Shown here one piece after another: positions 28,401 through 40,400 of a DNA stretch of 64,000 nucleotides. A program made the position numbers and the translations under genes. Within the stretch, counting starts at the first letter, position 1. Every line of letters begins with the position of its first letter. The notes under the pieces are model-generated. The model searched no databases. It was not told the origin of the DNA and saw nothing but the letters and a program-made list of their open reading frames with translations. Source of the stretch: Acanthochromis polyacanthus (taxonomy: Eukaryota > Chordata > Actinopteri > Pomacentridae); the NCBI RefSeq assembly GCF_021347895.1, contig NC_067124.1:15862521-15926520 (forward strand), written 5' to 3'.

Positions 28401-31400
28401 CCTTGAGGACGCGGTTAAAGTGAAGCCTTTAAGGTCGTCACTATAAACGTGTCTGGCCCATTTTGATTTTCCTTCACTTTTGCAGCTGATGCCCTTGTAG
28501 CTGAGTAACCTTGTGAATTTGGAGGCACCTGTACACCTTCTAATGATGAAACTTACGTCACTTGGAACCAAGCAGTTCTTTGCATACTTGTGGATTGTAG
28601 AAATTAAGGAGTGGAGTTATTTTTTTAAAGAAAAGCAGAGGACGAAATGACGAGAAACTCAATGATGGATTTTGAAAGATGGACTTGTGACAAAAAAACG
28701 AAATCAGAAATGCACTGCGCTTGATTAATGCACAGATTGATGAATGTGTTTTGGCCTTTGAATGGTAAGAATTTTAGCATTTTATTCAACCAGAAACCAA
28801 TACTACTTGCTTAATGAATCTCCTTATGTTTACTGCTCTGAGACTTATGAAGAACAAAAAATACCCTGTCTGTCCATTAAGAAGCCAGTTTTGATTTGCT
28901 TCCCAATTTGTGTCACAGTTCCTAGCTTCACTCAGAAAAAAAGAGATATAAGAGGACTTAAGTCATTGTTGAAGAAGTGTAGCTACTTTAGGAAGAATAC
29001 ATATCCTGAATAGTACATGACAACAGAAAAGCTGAAATGTTAAATATGTATTTACACTATAAATAGTACAACCTATTTGACAAAGGTAGCTTGGACTAAA
29101 TCCAGAAGGCCCCGATTGAGAGCTAAAAGTTCATCTTTTCTTTCTTTTCTTTTCTTTTTTTTTTTACATGATATGAGCACAGTTTTTATTGGGTGATTAT
29201 TTCACTGTTAACAAGAGCATCAAAACTCAGGAGTCAGTTGCACAGGTGTGCACAATTTGGCACATTCATGTTTCCAATTTTAGTTTATCTGAAAAAATGC
29301 TCACATTGTACAGCCCTGATGCACTTTTAAACTCATTGATATATTTGTGCTTTTATCTTTTGAAATGACATACAAACACTAAAAACCACATTTTTTTCTA
29401 ATCCTGTTTTTATTGTGAGTTGAGTAACTGGTGTTAAGTCATTCGGTAAAATGTTACAGATTCTCACTTTTAAAAGGATGTTTGAGCAGTTTAGCGTTCT
29501 TCATATTAATGTACTTGCAAAATTACTGTGTGCGATCTTAAGTACAAATGAAATATTAAGACTGTTTACTCGTCAGTTGGGGAGTTTTCAGTATGTCTGT
29601 TTGCTAGTCAAAGCAGCTTTACTAATGAAACTTTGAATGCTCTGCTGCAGCATCTCACCATCCTTAAACACAGCCCAAAAGAGAAATTTTTCAAGCTTTT
29701 AAGTGTGACACAACAGCAGTAGATAAGCTCGTACACACTTTTTAATAAAAAAAACCCTAACCCTCACACTTTTACAGCTTCCTCTTTCGATAAAGATTTA
29801 GGTGAGAAAGGTCAACGAAACCTGAAAGAAGGCGTTATTTTGTGTCAGACTTCTGGTTTGTGTCGTTGAAAAAAAATGTACCGCACACACAAACACATTT
29901 GTCCCCACTGTTATAATTAAAAACCCCATCGACTACATGATGCGGTTTGACGGTGTATTTAGAATGACTTGTACCTGAAGTCTGCTTAGAGGTTAGGTGG
30001 AAACTGCTGTTATATCTGATATTTATATTAACACACGAATGGCCGCCTCAGTGAGCCTTTCGGTTTTCATCAGCGTGGAGATAACAGATCTGTATCATCC
30101 GGCTCGCAATCGACTGCAACAGCCAGTTTGCTTATGGTTAACCGTATCCCTGCTGGCTACAATGACACAATGACTTCTACTGTGTTCAACTAGCCTGGAG
30201 TTTTCAGACCAAGTAGCTTGAGTTTAGTTTTACATTATTTACAGTGTTATTATAATATATGCCCCACATCTGCAGCCATAGTGTAATTCCCAACTTGCAT
30301 CAGTTCACATGAATGCTTAGATATCCCACTGACTAGACTGCGATAAGCCTCTTGGCTTAATGCAAAGATGCTGCTCAGTACAATGTCTTAATTCATTCAA
30401 ACTCCTAAATACCGTGTTTGCTTGTGCAGCATTGCGTTTTAATTCTAGGTGGCATCCATGCCTTTATAGCTTGGATCAGAATTAATATTTTAACAGCTGC
30501 ATTATATGGAGGGTCTGTTATGTTCCTGGCATTGCCCCTTTTATTAAAGGAAAAAAAATCTGGTACTTACACCAGATCTTTTCTCCTTCTTGTAAAGCTG
30601 TACATTTCATATTTCTATAAGAAGAGAGCAATGTGTGGTGGGAAGGCGTAATTATGTCATGTATCCTGAGATTCTTGGGAAAATCAAGTTTGGAGAAGTA
30701 TGCAGAGAAACACTGAAGTTAAAAATGTAGACGATAGCATCACGATATGGCCATTGTTACTGCTCAGACCAGGGGTGGAATGTGTGGCTTGAAGACCGAC
30801 CGCTATCCAGAAGAGGTCCAGTTGATTGTCAGTAATTTAAATTGACTGTAGTGTTAGAGAAGAGGTATCTCCTGATAAGATAAGGCACACTCCCCTCCAG
30901 TGGTTGCTATCAAGACAAATATTTAAACAAGATAAGCCCTGCTATCAGAGAGACATAAGTAAACAGTGAGAATCCAGGTCTATCAGAGCCTTCCAGAATA
31001 AAGAATGTTATATTTGTAGCATTTATATGATGATGATGATGTTTTGACTTTAGGAAACTGATCGATAGGAGACAGTGTGAATTCCAGCTCATTTATATTG
31101 TCCAATACTGAAGTCCTCCTGTCGGATTGCTGGTGTTTTGTATTGCTGACCTGCTGTTGGCAAATATGTTCAGAGGCCACATCAAAGACATGTTAGCCTT
31201 CATGTTTTTGTAACAAGTACATTAGAGAGAAAAAAAGCTCAGTTTTGTGATCTGCAATAAGTTTTAACTGCAGATACTGTTTTCTTTTTTTCTTTACACG
31301 ATTTCTAATACTTATTTGCTATTCACAGGATAAAATCATTGTTGTTTTGTGATGTTTTCTTGTCTTTGTGCTTTGTTAAAAATCTAATAAAATCAGTTTT

Positions 31401-34400
31401 CCTCAAAAAATGCAAAGATCTATTTGTATAAAGCAAATCTTTGGTGAATTTGGACATTCCTGACTTGACCCTGAAGATTTAACAATGCAAAGCATTTACT
31501 GAAAAGCTTTTTGTTTTGTTACTGTAAACAACAGCTGCAATTCATCGTTTGCTCCATGAACCTGATGAAGAGAAACGGAAGGAAAAAACAATACAGCTTC
31601 CTCAGTAGATTTAAGATAATTGTTCTGTTGTACACAGGACATTTTCATAGCCACAAACATTTGTGTTGGTGGTCAACCACAGCTAATGAATTGTAGAGGA
31701 AATACTGCATAATCTGAAGTCAACACAAACATCCGTACTGTTTCTTTAACTCTGTTTTTTTTTTGTCTTTAATCTCTCACAGATTGCGTTAATGACAGTC
31801 ACGCTGTTCCCCATCCGTCTCCTCATGGCTGCATTCATGATGTTGCTGGCCTGGCCTTTTGCCTTCCTTGCCTCAGTCGGGCGCTCCGAGACCACCGTCG
31901 AACCCCAGTGCCTCTGGAGAAGGTGGGTGCTTTGTTTCACTGTGTCCCTCAGTTATATGAAGACATTTTCTTAGAGATGCTCATGTTTGAACTGGACTTG
32001 CTGCAATGGTAGAATGATGTGGACAGTTAGACAATCAGTAAAATTTCCTTCAGGATGACGATAAAATAAGGAAGTGTTGATTCATTGCTTTGTTTTCCCA
32101 AACAAAAGCACCGATCATAGCATTTTCTTTATTTACCATTGTAACAAGCTGTTTCCTGTAGTCCTCTGTACCTGGCGCAATCACTGCAACTGTGATAAAG
32201 CAACGGAAATGTCCAAAATATCACAGTTAGTCTGCTTGGATGAAATCTTTTTGCTTATGCCTTGATACATCCCAAAGTTGGAAGAGGGGAATATGCTATA
32301 TGATGACATTAAGTTATTTATGTCACGCATACACGACCGGTCAAAAGTTTTGAACACCCAGATTTTTCCATTTTTTTTAAAATTGGAAATCGTACCTGTT
32401 AATGTCTCATTGTACTCTGAAATGAAAGCATAGAACAAATAAACAAATTAAATAAAAAAAAAATCTATGTAGTAGCTACAATGTATTCTGAACTTTTAAC
32501 TCAGCAAAGTAGCCCTCTTTGGCAGATATAACAGCTGAACACACTCGTGACATTCTTTCCAAAATGGAAATAAAATGTTCTTCAGAAAGTTCTTCCCAAT
32601 TCTGTTGCAGAAGTTTCCATAAATGTGTGGCACTTGTAGGTTGCTTTGCTTTCACTCTTCTGTCCAGTTCATCCCAAACCAGCTCCATGGGGTTTATATC
32701 TGGAGACTGGATTTGTTTTGGGTCATTATCTTGCTGTAGGATGAACCTCTGACCAACTAGGAACATACCAGAGGGTACTGCATGGCGCTGCAGAACTCTC
32801 ACTCTGTACAAGTCACCGACCCTGGATCCAGCAAACCAGCCCCAGATCATCACACTTCCTCCTCCATGTTTGACAGTTTATGTCACACACTGAGGAACCA
32901 TCCTTTCTCCTACTTGACGGCATACAAAAAAAATCTTTGATTCCTCAGTCAAAAATACCTTCTTCAAGTCTTTAGTAGTCCATTGATGGTGTTCTTTGGC
33001 ACAAGCAAGCCTCTTTTTCTTATTCTCGCATTTTAGCGACGGCTTTCTTGCCTCAACTAGACCTATCAAACTTGCAACTCCAAGTCTTCTCTTCACAGCT
33101 TTAACTGAGACTTGCTTATTCTGAGCACTATTAAGCTGTGCTGGAAGCAGTTGTCCTGTGAGCTGTCTATCACCAGGCTGTTGACTCTCAGAAACTTCTT
33201 CTGAGTCTTCTGATTCTGTTGTGGCTTTGGGTCTTGCAGACTTCTTCCTGTCAGACTTTCCCCCAGTTTCTGAGTGCCTTCGGATGGGACAGAAAACTAT
33301 ACTTACTGACACGTTGACTTTCTAGGAGGAAAGACCTACATTTTTAAGTGTTACAATAGTCTATCTCTCTTTTATTGTTAATTGCCTTTTCCCCGCCATT
33401 TTTATAACAGCACACTACTTTCTGCAGTACGATACAGGTCAAATAATGTTCTAAAGGGTATGGTGCCACAGTGTGTTCCAACACAACTTTTTTGCAGACA
33501 GAGGGGGTTGTAAGTAGGGCTGCAACTAACGATTATTTTAATAATCGATAAATCGGCCGATTATTTTTTCCGATTAATCGATGAATCGGATAAAAAAAAC
33601 ATTTTTAATTTCCGCCTCTTTTTTCAGAAATAGAAGATTTGGAATGACAGAACAAATAAGATCATTATAGGGAAGACTTCATCTTCAACCACTGACAGAG
33701 GCCTCACGTCAGTGACATTCATATTGAGGATGCTCTCAGTCAGACAGCTGCTTGCTGTGGTGGACATGGTGTCTTTCTCATCATAAAGCCTATCAATGCA
33801 GTTCATCCTGCCTCACTCCAACACAAACCAGTGTCTTCACTCAGATGTTGTCAGAAAATTAAAACTTGAGGCTTAATCTTCAAAGTATTACCACTATAGT
33901 GTGCAAGTTACATTCATTTGTAATGCATATTCAAACCATGCTTTAGCTGATGAAAGTGAAATAAAACCTATCTCTCACAGTCACACATGCCCCATCTCTG
34001 TCATTAATCAGTTAATAAGCTAACCCTAGCATCAGACAAGCTACCAGAGAGACTGATATTACGTTTCCTCACTTTAAAACGGAACAAATGTAGGATAATG
34101 CAGTGACTTAAGATGCGTGTCCACTGGATGCGACACATCGCATGTGGCCGGTTGGTGCGTTTCCAGCTGTGATCCGGTGTGTTTACCTGCAGCTCATTTT
34201 TATAAAGTAGACTCGACTTCAACTGTCCTTAAACATCTAAACTAGCCATCGGTGAACTAAAACCAGGACAGGTTCAGCTGCTGCACAGATTATTTCTCAC
34301 CTCAAATGCTTTAGAAATACTTTTCCCAGAAGTGTTTTCGAAATAATAGAGAAAGTTTGCAGCCCAGCCGCTGTGTTTATCAGACTCATCGACCGGACTG

Positions 34401-37400
34401 TCAAGCTGAAAGCGCGGTCACGTGACCACGTAGTGGCCCGCTCGTGACCGTCCGGCATCAGTCCGATTTTCAGATGCGTGCATTCGCATGTAGTGAACAT
34501 GCAGCATGTCTTTGTTTTGTGAAGTGTGAAATGCTCTCATACTTTTGAGGACTTCGGTCAAACTGTTTTCTCCGTGCTGGTCATGTTTCATTTGTTGAAT
34601 TTACTTCTCTTTGAAAATACCTCCTCTGCTCTGCCTCCACCTCGCTCTGTTCAACTCGCTCTGCAGGTGAAGTAGACGGCTCCGCGACATGAGTGAATCT
34701 TGCGACACAACGAATCGATAATGCAATTCGTTGCCAACGCTTTTAATAATCGATTATAATCGATTTTATCGATTCATTGTTGCAGCCCTAGTTGTAAGTA
34801 ATCAAGAATATTTGGGACACCTGTAGGATTTGGTACCACCACCTTTCAAGGCTTGATCAGCTTCCATTGCTGCAGAACAGCTTTAAATTCTTAACCCATT
34901 TCTTGTTCCCTGAAAAAGGCCTTTTTGTATAATGCTGAAATATACATTATTTTCCAGTTTTGGGTAACCTTACCTTTTTTTTTAACCTCTGGCAGCTCAC
35001 TACTTACCTTTGTACTATTTCAAGCTATTCATTGGACTTGAACGACTTGAATTTTTTTAAAAAATGGACAAATTAAGACGCTCTAAAACTTTTGACCAGT
35101 AGTGTATGTGACCCTGTAGTAGCACACAGTGCTGTCTAATACCAGTTACTTTGACAAGTCTTTCTGCAGTTAAGTGACAAAGATTACGACAGTTAACAGC
35201 GCAAAATGACCAAATTGTCAATCATCTGTAGTTTGAGACGATTCTTCTGTTGCCAGTGTTCTCTGTGGCAATCATATTTTTTTTTTATTGTGCATTTAGA
35301 AAGATATACTTTAAACTGCAGGTACATTTATTGGACATTACTGTTCCCAAATAGTCAATGCCCAGTGCATGAGATAATAAAATGATCCCATGGAATAGAG
35401 TCACTCTTACGGTTGAGAATACGTCATTTTCAGGTGGAGGTTGTTCGTCTGAACAAGATGGAAAAAAGTAGGTTTTGCGATCTTTGTCAGCTCGCCTCCT
35501 TGCTTCTTACACCACCCGTCTGTATCATCACTCACTTCCAGAGGTGTTTCTTCTGGTGGAGTGTTTTTTTTTTGTCAGTATGATAGAAGAAGATTTCAGT
35601 TCTTCTTTTGATGATAAGGTCAAACTCAGAAACTTCCATAGCAGCAAAGGGTCTCCTTGACTTAAACATTTGTCTCAAAAGTCTGATGTCTAGCCTAAAA
35701 AAAATCCCTAAAATACAACTTGAAAGGTTGATGAACATCAAGGTGAAACGAGAGATTTCTTTTTTTACAGCACACTGAGGTGTAGACAACACTTTCACTT
35801 GAAACATGGGAGCAGGTTGGTGAGAGAATACTAAACAGAAAAACTGGAGGATTTTGAGTGAAGGTCAGGTAAGATAGGAAAGAATAGAGACAATAAAAGA
35901 CAGAAAAAGATAAAAGTGAGTAGAAACTACAATGTTTCTATTAATTGGAAAAGTTCAGGTTCAGTTCACTCATATTGAATATGTTTAGTTGATGCAAACC
36001 ACACTGAGATCATTTCAGTGTGCTTTTTCTTGCAGTTTGCAGACAATTAATGTTGTCATATAATTTAAAAGGCACAGGTGATTGAACTGACCCTAACTGT
36101 ATTTCTTTTCTCAATGCTTCTCTTCAGAGTTATTCTTTGAACAATTACAATCATTTCCAGTCTCTTGATTGGGGAGATGATGCTTATATTTTTGCACGAA
36201 GTTGTGAGATAAAACAGGACTTCCCCAACACCTGGGGAAGGCAGGGCGAGACATAACTACAATACCAGATTGGACAGACAGAGCCTTATGGAGTGTTAGT
36301 GTTATTTCATGGTATTATGGTATAACTGAGCCTATTTATTCCCCACAGTAGATGGGGAACATGTTTATCATTTGACATATGCATACATTTATACATTAAT
36401 CATGTTCTCCAGGGTTGGAGATTACTGACAGTAAAGTATGTTGTAGCATGTGCAGTGCGTTTTATTTTCTTTTTATTCCTGACACATGCATTCTTTTATT
36501 TCCAGACTGGTGGACATAATTCTGAGAATCATCATGCGGGTCATGTGGTTTGCGGGAGGTTTCCATTGGATGACTGTGAAGGGGCAAAGGGCATTGCCTA
36601 CAGAAGCTCCCATCCTCACCCTGGCACCCCACTCTTCTTACTTTGATGCCATCCCAGTCACCATGACGATGTCTTCCATTGTCATGAAGGCTGAGAGCAA
36701 GGATCTACCTCTCTGGGGCAGTAAGTAAAAATCCCATTAAACTGTCATTGTAAACATCTGGACTGTTTCCTTTAATGGGTGGTCTAAAGACTCCAACCTG
36801 AAAGAAGTAAAACCATTCTTTGTGACAGCATTAGAAAGTCTGGTGGCCCGAATATGGAATCGAGCCACATTTTGGGAAAGTTTTGCAGGAAACAGGAGGA
36901 TTGGCCCGTCTGGTTTGCAGATTTTGCATTTTTATTTAATTAGAGCTAAATACATCTTGGCTAATTTTCACAGCAGAGACAAACACAAAAATACCCTCAC
37001 TGCTGTAGTGGAAACAAAAAATATGACTTTCCAAATGTCAGTTCTGTAGTGTTATTTTACTGTACTGTTTAAAAACGACATTTTTAAAACACTGCAATCA
37101 CTCATTCACATGTTTATCAGGTATAGCTGATGTTTTGCAAGAGAAACAAAAGATATTAAGAGCAGAATTACCCTTGCATGGATTTATTTTGTCCTCATTT
37201 TAAAAAAAGAATCTCTCTTTGACTCCTCACTTTTTAATAAAAAGTCAGTGTTTTTTACCTAAGAGTCAAGTGAGTAATTCTTCTACTGCCAGCACTCACA
37301 TTCAGTCATGAAGGATGTAAATAAAGCACAGTAAAGTGTGCCTGCAGCCCCTAAATAGCTAAATCTGTCAATGCTCTTAGCTGATATGATGCAGATTGTG

Positions 37401-40400
37401 CTCTGACCATTTCAGATTGAGTTTACCACATCCATGACGTGGTAGGCTCCATGACCATGAAGATGACATTTACACAGCAGTGATGAATAGAAAATCATTT
37501 TTTTCATTTCTTTCGTTCCAAGAGCAGATCTCATAACATCAGAACTTATCAATCCTCCAGTGTTTAAGAAATTCAACCCACAGTTTATTACCAATTCCCA
37601 TAAAGTTTACTTGTTATGGATCTAACAGAAACTATAGGCTGCAGGTGAGTTTGCCTTGCCACAATTGCCAATATCAGCCATGAAACCAAAATATGAACCG
37701 GCGTGCCCACCTCAATTTTGTACCCAAATGAGAAGTGGTTAAATATGTTAATCTTCTTCTTTTCCTTTCGGCTTTTCCCTTCAGGGGTTGTCACAGCGAA
37801 TCAATTGCCTCCATCTTGGTTAAATATGTTAATAAGGGGGGCATAAAGGAGATTTAAAACCTGCTTGAATCTCTCGATCTGCATATTTCACTGGAACCTA
37901 CCATCTGTATTTATAAGAAATCAGGACCCCCCTGACATTTCAACCTCGGCATTACCCATTATGTTTGGTTTTAATTTTATTTACTGCCAGTGGTGGATCT
38001 CTCCAAGCAGAAGGCTATCTGTAGTTTTTGTCTAAAAACCCCATGCAGAGGTTAATCAGGCCTTGCTCAGTTGCAGTCAGTACACTCACTACTGGAACAG
38101 CAGATCCTATTAACTAGCTTCAAGTTCATTCACCTGTAATTGCCACTTTAGGCGTTGGTTCGTATGTCCTTCACAGCAGGGTGGAGAGTGAAGGTCTGTG
38201 TTATTTTAGCCTTACTTTCTCCTCCTCCTGCTCTGCCTGCTAAGTCAGTAATGAGCCACATTGTTAGCTCCAGGCTCAGGAAGTCACATCCACGTTAAAG
38301 CAGCCTCACTTGCTTGCGTTGCTGAACTGACATTTAGATATTTGAGCATGTTTGTTATCAGCTAATTGTCAAAACCACGCAGCCACCAGAGATTGTGTTT
38401 TTGTAGCCTAAGGTATAAAGAAGAAATGCTTCTCACAATTTCAGGATCATTGTGTAGTATTGTTCTGCTCCCTCTATATTTGGCTGCCCTAAAATGATAA
38501 ATAAAGGCCCAGTAATGTGATATTCAACCTGTCAAGTCTGTTTGGCCTTGACTCACCCTAACCCCTGCCCAGGCACCAATGCATGGCCAAGCAAGTGGAA
38601 TCCAGAATAGGCATTAAGACCTGATCAGCCACAGTGACGTGTGCAGATCGTCTCTCAGGATACCAGCTAGAGCCATAATCCCTTCCTGTCAGCAGAAAGC
38701 TCACAGTTGGAATCAATTCTTCTTCTTGTGGCTTCATCCCCCTCTTTGTTCATTTTATGTTGCCCTCCTTCTCTGAAACTTCTTTCTTTCTGACTCTGTC
38801 TCATCCTTTTTGACCCAATTTTTTGTGTATTAATAAAGATGGAATGTACAAGAAAGTGCTTCTGCCATCTACAAAACTCCTGAAAATCTTGAACCCACAC
38901 TTCTCATGCCTGCTGTGTTTAACCGATGTCAAATGCCCGTGACACTAACTTTGTTTTTATTGCGTTATTTCCGGTTTGATTGCTGTATGAGGTTGTCTCG
39001 GTGTGACACAATCAAGAAGCAAGCAGCTCAGCTATTGGCGCTAAATTTGACAGTTATGGTGCCACTGTAGTGAGGAATGTTTGTCAGGTCGACGCATTGT
39101 TTGCATGTCAGATGTGCAAAAATCCTCATTGCCAACATAATCAACAAGATGCTCAGTGCAATGCCACACTGTATTGGATTACAACAGTTGCAACTCTTTG
39201 CACATTACTCTGTACACATTATATTCATGATTGTTTATAAAAAGAAAATCAAAAATTGTAAGACACAGTCATATCTTTTTGATAGTGTATGTTCAGTACT
39301 GCTAAAGTTGGACACAAAGCGCCATTTACTTGTGCGAGGGTTGTTATAGTAATTTTGCAAAATAACAAAAAGTTCCAGCTCCACAATGTTGTCAGTATTG
39401 AGAACTGCAGATTTAGTGTTTTGATGCTTCACCACAGATAGTGACACCATGTAAAGATACGAATTTCAGTCTCAAATGCAGATCAGATCAGTTGACCAAC
39501 TCAGCCAGCGGATGTTTCGAAAGTTACCACACTAGCCTCTAGAACTCTGACTGGATTGTTTGTGTGTTGCTGGAAATACCTTATTCCTAGCTTGTAGTCA
39601 GACAGGGGAAGCATGACATTTCTTGCATTTGTGATCAACATGTGAGAATCATCTGACTCATGCAGGCAGCGTCTAGGAGCACGCTGTTTTAACACACAGC
39701 CACGTGTTGAAACAGAAGATACAGTTGTGATGACTTTGTTCCATATATGATACGGTCTGGTAGGCTGCTTAACCCTTTTCACAGTCAATAGTTGGGTTTC
39801 CATTACAGTTTTTCGCCAAATAAAAGCGATATTTCTAAAATTTCGACAAAGTATATTTGCGCTTTGAACGTGTTTCCATTGAAGGTTGTTCTGGGCAGAA
39901 GCATCGTAACTCTCGTAAAATATCATCCCGCGAGATTTCACTGCAGGAAGATGGACGCGCAAAACCAAAACCCTCATTTCCGCTTCTATCTGCTTATAAC
40001 ACTCTGCATGCCTCTGCTGTTTGCTGTCTAGTATGGCAGTGATGTTTTTCTCAAGAATAATGGCAAGAAAAGTCTCAGTCTCCTCTTCTGTCCACACGTA
40101 CCGCGCCATGTTTACTCCGAGAGAACTGGTCATGTGACCAGGTACGTCACATCCGGTGACGTATAATTGCGGAAAAAGTGTTTCCATTGCGCTTTTGCGA
40201 TATTTTTCAATATCGAAACGTCTGAAAAACCACCTCATGAGAGCGTAAAAACTTTTTAGCGATATTTTAGCCCTTTTTCAAAATTCAGGTGTTTCCATTA
40301 CCAGTTTTTTTATTGCGCTATTCACATTTTGCGTATATCTAAGGGTAATGGAAACGCAGCTAATGTGTGAAAAATAAATGGATGATTAGCAAGGATAATA

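Larger units (their letters stand above)
32332..35104 (-). mobile_element. Decayed Tc1-like element split by a hAT insertion
   Basis: The ends CACGACCGGTCAAAAG (32332) and, reverse-complemented, CACTACTGGTCAAAAG (ending 35104) are near-matching inverted repeats flanked by TA at 32330-32331 and 35105-35106. The CACTACCGGTCAAAAGTTTT family is common in fish. Removing the nested hAT element and one target duplication leaves about 1.49 kb, normal for Tc1. The transposase is on the minus strand and broken. Confidence 0.88.
31923..36505 (+). other. lpcat1: lpcat1 intron 2 with nested transposons
   Basis: A 4.6-kb intron, more than half of it a dead Tc1 element (32332-35104) interrupted by a hAT element (33515-34790). 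The rest is unique sequence with the acceptor TTATTTCCAG. Confidence 0.9.

Noticed and set aside
29745..29768. Telomere-like CCCTAACCCT
   Set aside because: Fewer than two units; no interstitial telomeric array.
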